Source: Haloarcula japonica DSM 6131
Lineage (GTDB): Archaea; Halobacteriota; Halobacteria; Halobacteriales; Haloarculaceae
Assembly (NCBI RefSeq): GCF_000336635.1
Contig: NZ_AOLY01000035.1
Span: 1 to 64,000, forward strand
Direction of reading: 5' to 3'
Length of the DNA: 64,000 nt
Under the pieces are notes generated by a model. It was not told the origin of the DNA and ran no database searches. It worked only from the letters and a program-made list of their open reading frames with translations. The translations under genes were made by a program, and so were the position numbers. This document shows positions 16,119 through 23,759 of the stretch, one piece after another. Numbering within the stretch: the first letter of the stretch is position 1; each line of letters starts with the position of its first letter.

Positions 16119-18206
16119 TCAGAAGTCCGTCCGGAGGCGAGCGGCCAGATCGTCGGACCAGTGGAACTCCCCGTCGTAGATGACGGGCAGTGAGGTCTGA
16201 CCCAGCGCGTCGGCTAACTCCGTAGCGCCGAGCGAGTGGCTCGTCTGTTCGCCGTTCAGCGCGGCGCTGTCGTCAAACGGCAGGCGGTAGCTCTCGCCGG
16301 GCCGCTCCGGGGACACGACCGTACACTGTACGTCGAATCCCGTCTCCCCTCTGGAGACCCAGACGACTGCAGGGTGTGCGGGAGTAGGAACGATTGAATA
16401 GGTCCCGTCGCCGACAACCGCGTAGTCCTTGCACATCATTATTCGCCGGCGAGCGAGTTCCAGCGCTCGCTGAATACTGAAGCCGTTACTGAGCAAGCGC
16501 GCGAAGGCGGTCCCGACCAGGGCAGCGTGCTTGTCCAGTACGTCGGTGAGTGTCACTGCACCGGCAACTGCGCCCTGTTTGACTAAGTCAAGCCCTTCAT
16601 CGTAGGAGCCACAGGCGTTCAGGAAGAACGTCTGCGTTCGGGCTTTCGACAGCGACGACAGCGCCAGATTCCCGTCGGGACAGCGCAGTCCCGCCTCGTC
16701 GCAGTGGCCGATGAAGTGGACGAAATCGGTCGGCTGACGGAACACGTCGGCCAGTTCGTTGACTGACAGCAGTTCGCTGACCTGCACGTCCATCGGGAGG
16801 TCCGCCGCCCGGTATATCTCTGTGACTTCTGTGTGCTCGTCGGCCATCTCCTCGTCGTTGAGGACCACCGCGACCCGTTGACTGCCGGTGTCCCGGTTCT
16901 GACTCCGGTAGCGGTTCAGGTACGCTTCCGGCGGCGTTTTGCAGGCGTCTATCGGGTTCCCCGGCGCGAGCCACGAATGCAGTTGGCCCTCGCGCAAGTT
17001 CGGCTCGATGACCGGTGGGCGTTCGGCCGACCCGCGGCTCAGATACGAATCCGCTAGCGTCCTGTCGAGCAGCTCATCCTGGTCGAGCCGGGAACTGTCC
17101 GGCAGGTAGATGAGGCTGAGTCGGTCAAGCAAGAACGGCAGGCAGCGGACCCGCTCCGGCTCTGGCGAGACGTACGTCGAAAGAGGCCACTCCGGCAGAA
17201 TCGAGTTCACGGCCTCATCGGAGACATCGATGTATCGTTCGAGCCGACCAGCCGGCGATAGCGACCGAATCGTGTCCGGGTCAAGCGAGAGCGCCGACGT
17301 GATACGGGTGCCGCTCTCGGCCGGGTCGACGCGTCTAACCTGACAGTCGAGGTAGAACACCTTTCGGAGCAGGGCCGCGACGCCCTCTTGTAGCGACGGC
17401 CATGCGTCGAAGGAGAGGTGAACCGACGTGTCTTCGGCTGTCAACAGTGCAGCATCCCGTGACTCGACTACCACTTCGGCCCCGAGATAGTACGCCAGCG
17501 GTGCACTGACGAGCAGTTCCGCTTCGCACTCTGGAACACGTAGCGTGATACCGGTTTCTGGACGGTTCTGCCGAACCGTTTCTGGAATACGGGTTGTCTC
17601 GCCGGTCGTGACTATCGGCGGGTGCCCGCGGAGCTCCGGGTGCGAGCGGGATGGCTGCATCGTGTGATGAGCACCGCTCAGATGTGTGATTGCCGTTGCG
17701 AGCCCTGCGGGCGTCGCGGGGACTTGCAAATGCGGCCGCTCCGCGTTCGTTTCCCAGACGAACCCGACGGTGATGCTCGTCGGCTTTTGGAAACCAAGCA
17801 CGGTGGTAATACCGGCCGAGTGGAGCGATGCCGGACCGTCGAAGCGAACGTGGATCCGAATATCGTCCACGACGCCAAGCGGCGATTCCCGATCAGTATC
17901 CGCAGCACGGGCCTGCATCGTCAACAGGTACTCTCCGTCCTCAAGCGTTGTCGGTGAATCAACCGTCCCGGTATCGGTGTCAGTATTGACTCGGGTTACC
18001 GTGGCATCCACCGCCGGCAGCGCTAACTCGGTGACGGTCCCGCGGTAACAGTCGTCGACACGCTGTGGTAGTTGCCCCCCGTCGGTACTCTCTCGGTTGT
18101 GTAATTGGTGCACCAGTGCGGTCGGGTCGACCGTTTCCCCATCCCAGTTCAGCGTTTCACCGCTGTCCCGGCCCACCCGCTCGCCTGCCACCCCCCAGGT
18201 GACCAT
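16119..18206 (-). CDS. CHAT-domain (caspase-like) protein
   Basis: A 695-residue protein whose C-terminal third is a CHAT caspase-fold domain. His501 in VHFIGHCDEAG and Cys532 in FFLNACGSYDEG sit in the right order and spacing for the catalytic dyad, followed by the family-typical GAVAGAVTLTDV and LLSNGFSIQRALELARRRI. The N-terminal ~440 residues are beta-rich and not recognised. They may form a sensor or substrate-binding part. CHAT proteases elsewhere act in programmed death, type III CRISPR and gasdermin defence. Here the gene is solitary, divergent from glyA, with its own TATA box (18231-18240). Confidence 0.82.
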   Translation of the reverse strand: MVTWGVAGERVGRDSGETLNWDGETVDPTALVHQLHNRESTDGGQLPQRVDDCYRGTVTELALPAVDATVTRVNTDTDTGTVDSPTTLEDGEYLLTMQARAADTDRESPLGVVDDIRIHVRFDGPASLHSAGITTVLGFQKPTSITVGFVWETNAERPHLQVPATPAGLATAITHLSGAHHTMQPSRSHPELRGHPPIVTTGETTRIPETVRQNRPETGITLRVPECEAELLVSAPLAYYLGAEVVVESRDAALLTAEDTSVHLSFDAWPSLQEGVAALLRKVFYLDCQVRRVDPAESGTRITSALSLDPDTIRSLSPAGRLERYIDVSDEAVNSILPEWPLSTYVSPEPERVRCLPFLLDRLSLIYLPDSSRLDQDELLDRTLADSYLSRGSAERPPVIEPNLREGQLHSWLAPGNPIDACKTPPEAYLNRYRSQNRDTGSQRVAVVLNDEEMADEHTEVTEIYRAADLPMDVQVSELLSVNELADVFRQPTDFVHFIGHCDEAGLRCPDGNLALSSLSKARTQTFFLNACGSYDEGLDLVKQGAVAGAVTLTDVLDKHAALVGTAFARLLSNGFSIQRALELARRRIMMCKDYAVVGDGTYSIVPTPAHPAVVWVSRGETGFDVQCTVVSPERPGESYRLPFDDSAALNGEQTSHSLGATELADALGQTSLPVIYDGEFHWSDDLAARLRTDF

Positions 18207-18230
18207 GTGTGGATATGTGGAACGTCATCT

Positions 18231-18240
18231 GATATATACG
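18231..18240 (-). promoter_or_regulatory. TATA box of the CHAT gene
   Basis: GATATATACG lies about 25-34 bases upstream of the minus-strand ATG at 18206, fitting leaderless transcription. Confidence 0.5.
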
Positions 18241-18328
18241 TATGGTTGTCAGTACGTCGTCACCGCCTACCATACCCGCGGCATCGAATGGGGAGTAATA
18301 ACACCATACATGCGTGGGGCAAAGGGTA

Positions 18329-18336
18329 GATTATTG
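18329..18336 (+). promoter_or_regulatory. TATA-like box of glyA
   Basis: GATTATTG is centred about 28 bases before the glyA ATG at 18361, the normal spacing for a leaderless haloarchaeal mRNA. Confidence 0.45.
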
Positions 18337-18360
18337 TCGTATCGGTACTGACTCGGATAC

Positions 18361-19608
18361 ATGAGCTACGAAACCGTCCGGGAAGCGGACCCGGCAGTCG
18401 CGGACGCTCTGGAGGGCGAACGAGGCCGGCAGAACGACACGCTGGCGATGATCGCCAGCGAAAACCACGTCAGCGAGGCTGTGATGGAGGCACAGAGCTC
18501 CGAACTGACGAACAAGTACGCCGAGGGCTACCCCGGTGAACGCTACTACGGCGGCTGCGAGTACGCTGACGATGTCGAGGAGCTTGCTATTGACCGCGCG
18601 AAGGAGCTGTGGGGCGCGGACCACGTCAACGTCCAGCCGCACTCCGGTTCACAGGCCAACATGGGCGTCTATCTCGGCGTCCTCGAACCCGGCGACAAGA
18701 TCCTCTCGCTCGACCTGACTCACGGCGGCCACCTCTCACACGGCCACCCGGCGAATTTCGCCGGTCAGGTGTACGAAGTCGAACAGTACAAGATCGACGA
18801 GGAAACCGGCTACGTCGATTACGAGGGGCTCCACGATCACGCAGAGGAGTTCGAGCCGGACATCATCGTTTCGGGCTACTCCGCGTACCCCCGAGAGGTC
18901 GACTTCGAGCGGATCCAGGAAGCCGCCGATGCGGTCGACGCCTACCATCTCGCGGATATCGCCCACATCACCGGGCTCGTTGCCGCCGGCGTCCACGAAT
19001 CGCCGGTCGGCGTCGCCGACTTCGTCACTGGCTCGACGCACAAGACCATCCGCGCCGGCCGCGGTGGCATCATCATGTGTGACGAGGAATACGCCGACGA
19101 CATCGACGCTGCCGTCTTCCCCGGCTCGCAGGGCGGCCCGCTGATGCACAACGTCGCCGGCAAGGCCGTCGGCTTCGGCGAGGCGCTGGCCCCCGAGTTC
19201 GAGCAGTACGCCGAGCAGACTGTCGACAATGCCGTCGCCCTCGGTGACCGACTCAAGGAACATGGCCTGGACCTGGTCTCCGACGGCACGGACAACCACC
19301 TCGTGCTCATCGACCTCCGACCGTCGCATCCCGACACAACCGGCAAGGAAGTCGAGGAAGCACTGGAGGAAGCCGGGATCGTCCTCAACGCCAACACCGT
19401 CCCCGGTGAGACACGCTCGGCGTTCAACCCCTCGGGCATCCGCGCCGGTACGCCCGGGCTCACCACCCGCGGCTTCGACGAGGACGCCTGCCGCGAGGTC
19501 GCCGACCTCATCTACGAGGTCGTCGACGCCCCCCACGACGACGATGTTGTCGCAGAAGTCAGCGACCGCGTGGACGAACTGACCGACGAGTACACGCTGT
19601 ACGACTGA
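18361..19608 (+). CDS. glyA: Serine hydroxymethyltransferase
   Basis: A 415-residue PLP enzyme interconverting serine and glycine with transfer of a one-carbon unit to a folate or pterin carrier. Conserved stretches include ENHVSEAVMEAQ (about 38-49), NKYAEGYPGERYYGG (57-71), the PLP-loop region HSGSQANMGVY, and the Schiff-base lysine Lys228 in GSTHKTIRAGRGG. Length is typical. folD, for the next one-carbon steps, lies 0.7 kb downstream on the same strand, separated by a lipoprotein gene. A palindrome followed by T residues (19627-19636) may end the glyA transcript. Confidence 0.97.
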   Translation: MSYETVREADPAVADALEGERGRQNDTLAMIASENHVSEAVMEAQSSELTNKYAEGYPGERYYGGCEYADDVEELAIDRAKELWGADHVNVQPHSGSQANMGVYLGVLEPGDKILSLDLTHGGHLSHGHPANFAGQVYEVEQYKIDEETGYVDYEGLHDHAEEFEPDIIVSGYSAYPREVDFERIQEAADAVDAYHLADIAHITGLVAAGVHESPVGVADFVTGSTHKTIRAGRGGIIMCDEEYADDIDAAVFPGSQGGPLMHNVAGKAVGFGEALAPEFEQYAEQTVDNAVALGDRLKEHGLDLVSDGTDNHLVLIDLRPSHPDTTGKEVEEALEEAGIVLNANTVPGETRSAFNPSGIRAGTPGLTTRGFDEDACREVADLIYEVVDAPHDDDVVAEVSDRVDELTDEYTLYD

Positions 19609-19626
19609 GGCGCTGACTGCGGGACG

Positions 19627-19636
19627 CGAGCGCTCG
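19627..19636 (+). terminator. Palindrome and T-tract after glyA
   Basis: The perfect 10-base palindrome CGAGCGCTCG is followed directly by TTTT, and a second T-rich run lies at 19649-19657. Archaeal termination depends mainly on T-tracts, so the hairpin may be incidental. The later T-run may also serve as the TATA element of the next gene. Confidence 0.35.
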
Positions 19637-19669
19637 TTTTCACATCCATTTTTATTATTCCCAGCCGAC

Positions 19670-20263
19670 ATGTCCGGCATGCCACGCATAAGCCGGCGAC
19701 AGATGCTCTTTACCGTAAGTATCTCCCTCCCGACGCTCGCCGGCTGTACGCAGTTCGAGGTCGAGACGGCCGAGGACACCGAACGGAGCAATGGCGATGC
19801 GAGTGAGCCGACGGCACAGACGGAGATTACCACCGCGACAGCGACGGAAGAGCGGGCGACTGCTGGCGGAACAGGGACAGCCGCCGAAGCAGAACTGGAC
19901 CTCCGAGAGGCCAACGTCGTCGGCGTCGAGATCAGTGACGAGGGCGGCGACTACCGCTTCGACGTAACGCTCTATCACGATGACGACGGCGAGGACGGCT
20001 ATGCGAACTGGTGGCAGGTCGAGACGCCCAGCGGCGACCGGCTCGGCCGCCGGGACCTCCTGCACGCCCACTCGACGGCCCCGTTCACCCGGTCAGAGAC
20101 GATCCCGGTTCCCGACGACCTGGGCTGCGTCGTGGTCCGGGGCCACGACCAGACTCACGGCTACGGCGGGCGGGCGATGACCGTGGCCGTTCCGGGCGGC
20201 GGGACACGGGCTATCCAGCAAGGATCAGAGCGCCAGTCGGTCACTGAGTCGGACTGTCCCTGA
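19670..20263 (+). CDS. Tat-exported lipoprotein, unknown function
   Basis: A 197-residue exported lipoprotein. The N-terminus has a twin-arginine motif (SRRQMLF) and lipobox LAGC with Cys26 as the probable lipidation site. A low-complexity Thr/Glu/Ala linker (about 30-70) leads to a soluble domain of ~110 residues. The domain contains DVTLYHDDDGEDGYANWWQV and a C-terminal Cys (ESDCP), plus Cys in DDLGCVVVRGHDQTHGYGG. The ATG at 19679 would also preserve the Tat motif and fits the upstream T-rich box slightly better. No family recognised. Confidence 0.8.
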   Translation: MSGMPRISRRQMLFTVSISLPTLAGCTQFEVETAEDTERSNGDASEPTAQTEITTATATEERATAGGTGTAAEAELDLREANVVGVEISDEGGDYRFDVTLYHDDDGEDGYANWWQVETPSGDRLGRRDLLHAHSTAPFTRSETIPVPDDLGCVVVRGHDQTHGYGGRAMTVAVPGGGTRAIQQGSERQSVTESDCP

Positions 20264-20338
20264 GCGGGAGCGCGTCAGCCTGTCGCGGCTGACCGAAATC
20301 CGGGACGTTCATACCGCCCCGCTTCGCCGGTGTAGGTA

Positions 20339-21232
20339 ATGACAGAGATCATCGACGGCAACGCCGTCGCCCAGTCGATCAGGGACGATCTGGTTGCATC
20401 CATCGACCGCCTTGTCGACGCCGGCCAGCGCCCGTCGCTGGCGACGGTGCTGATGTCCGAGGACCCGGCCAGCGAGACGTACGTCTCGATGAAACAGGAC
20501 GACTGCGAGGAGGTCGGTATCGAGGCCATCGACATCGACATCGACCCCGACGCGGACGCCGCCGAACTGTACGACACCATCGAGGACCTCAACGCCGACG
20601 AGGATGTCAACGGTATTCTGGTCCAGATGCCGGTCCCCGACCACGTCGAGGACAGATCGGTCCTGCGAGCCATCGACCCGATGAAGGACGTCGACGGGTT
20701 TCACCCGGAAAATGTCGGTCGGCTCGTGGCCGGGGACGCTCGTTACAAGCCCTGTACACCCCACGGCATCCAGAAGCTCATCGAGAGCGCCGGTGTGAAC
20801 ACTGAGGGCAAGGACGCCGTCGTCGTCGGCCGGTCGGACATCGTGGGCAAGCCGATGGCGAACCTGCTCATCCAGAAGGCACCGGGCGGCAACGCGACGA
20901 CGACGGTGTGTCACTCCCGCACCGAGAATCTCGCCGAGCGGACGCGCAACGCCGACATCCTGGTCGCTGCGGCCGGCGTCCCGGAGATGATCGACGGCGA
21001 GATGATTCAGGAAGGTGCGACGGTCATCGACGTGGGCATCAACCGCGTCGACGCCGACACCGAGAAGGGGTACGAGCTCGTCGGCGACGTCGAGTACGAG
21101 AGCGCGAAAGAGGTCGCCGGCGCAATCACGCCGGTCCCCGGCGGCGTCGGTCCGATGACCCGCGCGATGTTGCTGTACAATACGGTGAAAGCGACGGGCC
21201 TGCAACACGACATCGACGTCGACCTCCCTTGA
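20339..21232 (+). CDS. folD: Bifunctional methylenetetrahydrofolate dehydrogenase/methenyltetrahydrofolate cyclohydrolase
   Basis: A 297-residue FolD enzyme that oxidises methylene-folate and hydrolyses methenyl-folate to formyl-folate. Visible are the catalytic Tyr/Lys segment SETYVSMKQDDC (about 43-54), VDGFHPENVGRL and the nucleotide-binding VVVGRSDIVGKPMANLL (about 161-177). The family-specific C-terminal motif PGGVGPMTRAML (about 267-278) is present. Length is normal. Its TGA stop is immediately followed by the ATG of the Nudix gene, so the two are probably co-transcribed. Confidence 0.96.
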   Translation: MTEIIDGNAVAQSIRDDLVASIDRLVDAGQRPSLATVLMSEDPASETYVSMKQDDCEEVGIEAIDIDIDPDADAAELYDTIEDLNADEDVNGILVQMPVPDHVEDRSVLRAIDPMKDVDGFHPENVGRLVAGDARYKPCTPHGIQKLIESAGVNTEGKDAVVVGRSDIVGKPMANLLIQKAPGGNATTTVCHSRTENLAERTRNADILVAAAGVPEMIDGEMIQEGATVIDVGINRVDADTEKGYELVGDVEYESAKEVAGAITPVPGGVGPMTRAMLLYNTVKATGLQHDIDVDLP

Positions 21233-21715
21233 ATGCCGACGCTAGCGGACTTTGCAGACCGCGACCTGCTCACCCGTCGAGTGACTCGAGAGACTGACGC
21301 GGCGGGCGTAGACGGCGTTCGCGCTCGGGCCGACCGCGGGCTCCACTGGGCGGTCGGTGCGCTCGTCACCGATCCGGCAGACCGGATACTGTTCGTCTAC
21401 GAAGACGACATCTGGAAGCTTCCGGGCGGCGGCGTCGAAGGCAGTGAGAACCGCCGGGAAGCCGTGCGCCGCGAAGTGTGCGAGGAGACAGGTGTGAACA
21501 TCACCGTCGACGAACTGGCCGCTGTCACCGAGGTCACCGTGACCGACGGCGGGCGCGAGGCGACGTTCTTTTTCGGGACCTACCGCGGTACGCCTGCCTC
21601 GACGACGCTCGCGTCGGACCCCGGACTCGACGGCGAGGGAATCGAGACCGTGCGGTGGCGAGAGTCGGTCCCCGAGAACTGTCTGGACGAGACGTTGGTT
21701 CGGCGACTCCGGTGA
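21233..21715 (+). CDS. Nudix hydrolase
   Basis: A 160-residue Nudix pyrophosphatase with the complete Nudix box GGGVEGSENRREAVRREVC followed by EETGV (about 63-86), which holds the metal-binding glutamates. The N-terminal 30 residues (LADFADRDLLTRRVTRETDA) are a small extension. The ATG abuts the folD stop without spacer. The substrate is not predictable. Folate-pathway linkage, such as dihydroneopterin triphosphate, is conceivable from the neighbour but speculative. Confidence 0.88.
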   Translation: MPTLADFADRDLLTRRVTRETDAAGVDGVRARADRGLHWAVGALVTDPADRILFVYEDDIWKLPGGGVEGSENRREAVRREVCEETGVNITVDELAAVTEVTVTDGGREATFFFGTYRGTPASTTLASDPGLDGEGIETVRWRESVPENCLDETLVRRLR

Positions 21716-21719
21716 CCAC

Positions 21720-22439
21720 TCAGACGGCGTCGTCCTCGATTCCGGCGAGCCAGTTCTCGGCTCTGACGAAGGCGCTTTCGTCGCCGGTGATGTACGAGCC
21801 CAGGTCTCGCGCCGTGTGGACGAGGCGGTTCGCGTCCGCGGGGTCGACATCGCCGTCCAGCGCCTCAACGCGCTTCCGATGGTCGCGAATCCGCCCGGAG
21901 AGCTGTCGCGCAGTCGGGTCCGGATTGTCGTCCAGATACGTCCGTACGTCCCGCTGATAGCTGCCGACGGCGGCCGCCATCGCCAGGCCGTACGGTACGC
22001 GAAGCTCCGACGGGACTTCATCGACGGCCGGTCGGTCGCCGTCGTCAGCCCCGCCAAGCAGTTCGTAGAAGTACCGCTCCGCCGGGTCGGCGCTGCGCAG
22101 CTCCCGGGCGAGGTGTGCGCCGACGTGCTGGAGTTCGACCGCGGCGACGAACGTCGGGTCGAGCGGGCGAAGTTCGCCCGCGTCGATGAATCCCCGCTTG
22201 CGCGTGTACTCTCGGCAGCGCTCGGCGGTTGCGTCAGCGATCTCCCGCGTCGTATCCGCGTCGATTCGGCTCCGGACAGGCGTCAGATCGAGCGTGGCCG
22301 GTGTGTCGGTGTGTTCGGTGTGTTCGTCGATGCCGACACTGTGGATGCTCCCACAGTCCGGACAGGCGATGCTCCCCGTCTCGTAGTACCGCCAGCGCGT
22401 GCCACAGTCCTGGCACTCGCGCTCCCCGCGGACTTTCAT
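21720..22439 (-). CDS. Zinc-ribbon protein of a haloarchaeal conserved family
   Basis: A 239-residue protein starting with a zinc ribbon: ECQDCGTRW then IACPDCGSIH (CxxC pairs at about 8-11 and 26-29). A helical, acidic region of ~200 residues follows, with no catalytic motif seen. This architecture matches a haloarchaeal conserved family that I believe is numbered DUF7117. It may act in nucleic-acid or protein binding. The ATG at 22439 is selected because the longer in-frame start at 22466 only adds LSASR-type residues ahead of the ribbon. It converges on the Nudix gene with a four-base gap. Confidence 0.8.
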   Translation of the reverse strand: MKVRGERECQDCGTRWRYYETGSIACPDCGSIHSVGIDEHTEHTDTPATLDLTPVRSRIDADTTREIADATAERCREYTRKRGFIDAGELRPLDPTFVAAVELQHVGAHLARELRSADPAERYFYELLGGADDGDRPAVDEVPSELRVPYGLAMAAAVGSYQRDVRTYLDDNPDPTARQLSGRIRDHRKRVEALDGDVDPADANRLVHTARDLGSYITGDESAFVRAENWLAGIEDDAV

Positions 22440-22498
22440 ACGTGATGCTGAGAGGCCAGCCCTCAAGATTGTTCCGTGAGGGTTGTCTACGCCAACGT

Positions 22499-22645
22499 AT
22501 GCGCTCGGAAGACGAGGTCCGCGAGCAGTACGAGTTCCTTGCGGAACAGCTAGACGACGAGGAGATGAACCACGAGCGAGTCCGTATGATGCTCACCCAC
22601 TACAAGCGGGCGCTTGGATGGGTGCTTGAGGAGGAACATATATAG
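22499..22645 (+). CDS. Small acidic helical protein (48 aa)
   Basis: A short frame from the ATG at 22499 to the TAG at 22643-22645. It encodes a charged, amphipathic helical protein with haloarchaeal codon use (SEDEVREQYEFLAEQLDDEE, then HERVRMMLTHYKRAL). It is divergent from the zinc-ribbon gene with only 59 bases between starts. No family recognised. The acidic composition and clear start make it a likely real gene rather than a chance frame. Confidence 0.65.
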   Translation: MRSEDEVREQYEFLAEQLDDEEMNHERVRMMLTHYKRALGWVLEEEHI

Positions 22646-22706
22646 ATTAGTTACAGCTTACATTCGCTTTTAATTCGATAACTAACATCTGCTGGACGGG
22701 GCCGGT

Positions 22707-22715
22707 ACTTTTAAG
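22707..22715 (+). promoter_or_regulatory. TATA-like box before the double-hairpin locus
   Basis: ACTTTTAAG lies 23-31 bases before position 22738, where both a GTG-initiated frame and the first perfect hairpin begin. Confidence 0.45.
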
Positions 22716-22738
22716 TTATTCTGCCCCATTCGACCAAG

Positions 22739-22768
22739 TGACGCTTCGCTTGGAGGGCCGAAGCGTCA
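22739..22768 (+). repeat. Inverted repeat 1
   Basis: TGACGCTTCG and CGAAGCGTCA are perfect 10-base arms separated by ten bases. Confidence 0.85.
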
Positions 22769-22790
22769 GCGGGGACCAATTCAGGGCGGC

Positions 22791-22817
22791 AAGCGGTCGC
22801 GTTTTTCGCGACCGCTT
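22791..22817 (+). repeat. Inverted repeat 2
   Basis: AAGCGGTCGCG and CGCGACCGCTT are perfect 11-base arms around a five-T loop, the strongest hairpin noticed in the window. Confidence 0.9.
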
Positions 22818-22845
22818 TCCACTTACTTCGCTGCTAACGACCTGA

Positions 22846-23323
22846 TACCAGTGATTGCTGTACATCGGAAAAGGAACTGTTGGCCGATACGACGTACTCG
22901 ATAGACCACTCTGTGTTTGTCGCGTTCTTGGGGCACTCCGGTTCGACTCCGATACTGCGCTCGCTGTCGCCTTCGGGCTCTCGTACTCGGTGTTCCCCTC
23001 GAACTCCACCCGCGATAGCGGTGCGACATGGCCTCCGAACCCCTGCGCTGAGCGCGATATCAGATACGTCTCCCAGACAATCGACCATCGTTCTGGGAGA
23101 TGTGGCGACGGCGCTGGGGTCGAGTCCCCGTTCGCTTTCGAACAGGACTGTTTCTACCGTCCTCTCTGTGTCCTACAGTGACAAATAATACTACTGCCAT
23201 CAGTTTCCGAAGAATGATGATCTACTGACTGTATTTACTATATGAGCAAAACGATGACTGAGGGCCCAAATACAGAAAATTCGACACTCTGGACTACCGA
23301 AATCACATCAAGTTCTCTGGGCC
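22846..23323. other. Unassigned region, possibly decayed coding sequence
   Basis: From about 22855 to 23181 the plus-strand frame shared with the 35-codon frame stays open after two nearby stops and has G/C-biased third positions (for example VAFGLSYSVFPSNST). A minus-strand frame ending at 22716 also looks partly coding-like (VEFEGNTEYESPKATASAV) but lacks a convincing start. No known domain was recognised on either strand. From about 23180 the DNA turns AT-rich and presumably regulates the padR-like gene. Confidence 0.4.
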
Positions 23324-23334
23324 GATATATTTAA
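23324..23334 (+). promoter_or_regulatory. TATA box of the PadR-like gene
   Basis: GATATATTTAA lies 36-46 bases before the ATG at 23370, so the transcript would have a short leader of about 14 bases. Confidence 0.5.
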
Positions 23335-23369
23335 CAGTATAGATACTAAATCATTACATAGGAAAATCG

Positions 23370-23645
23370 ATGCACGACTTGACAGGATTCCAGCGTGATC
23401 TTCTCTACGTGATCGCTGGCAGGGAGGAGCCCCACGGCTTAGCTATCAAGGAGGAGCTCGAAGCGTACTACGAGAAGGAGATCCATCACGGTCGCCTGTA
23501 CCCGAACCTCGACACCCTGGTCGACAAGGGACTGGTCGAGAAGGGCCAGCGCGACCGCCGGACCAACTTCTATACGCTCACGCGTCGCGGGCGTCGTGAG
23601 ATCGACGCTCGCCGCGAGTGGGAAGACCAGTACGTCGACCTCTGA
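23370..23645 (+). CDS. PadR family transcriptional regulator
   Basis: A 91-residue winged-helix protein of the PadR type: FQRDLLYVIAGREEPHGLAI (about 7-26), then GRLYPNLDTLVDKGLVEKG (about 41-59) forming the recognition helix and wing start, and FYTLTRRGRREIDARREW. It is the short haloarchaeal form without a long C-terminal dimerisation helix. The ligand and target are unknown. The MgtC/DUF4010 transporter gene starts 114 bases downstream on the same strand and could be a regulated neighbour, which is inference only. Confidence 0.88.
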   Translation: MHDLTGFQRDLLYVIAGREEPHGLAIKEELEAYYEKEIHHGRLYPNLDTLVDKGLVEKGQRDRRTNFYTLTRRGRREIDARREWEDQYVDL

Positions 23646-23759
23646 GGGTGCCGTAGCGCCACTTATGCCGAGGCCGTCGTCTCACCGGAAGCCCCAGGCT
23701 CGTGAGCCGATGCGTCCTGCCACCCTATCACTTTAGCCCGGGCCTGCCCTATCACAGCT

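Larger units (their letters stand above)
22738..22845 (+). other. Double-hairpin transcript candidate: structured RNA or leaderless micro-ORF
   Basis: A predicted start about 26 bases after a TATA-like box opens a segment with two perfect inverted repeats. The first has 10-base arms (22739-22748 and 22759-22768). The second has 11-base arms around a TTTTT loop (22791-22817). The same segment is also an uninterrupted GTG frame of 35 codons (MTLRLEGRSVSGDQF then RAASGRVFRDRF) ending at the TGA 22843-22845. The protein and RNA readings compete. The strength of the second hairpin, with a T loop, favours a structured RNA. No known RNA family recognised. Confidence 0.4.

Noticed and set aside
22716..23009. 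Minus-strand frame through the hairpin locus
   Set aside because: Partly coding-like codons but a GTG start without promoter, no known domain, and conflict with the hairpins and plus-strand signals. Left as undetermined.
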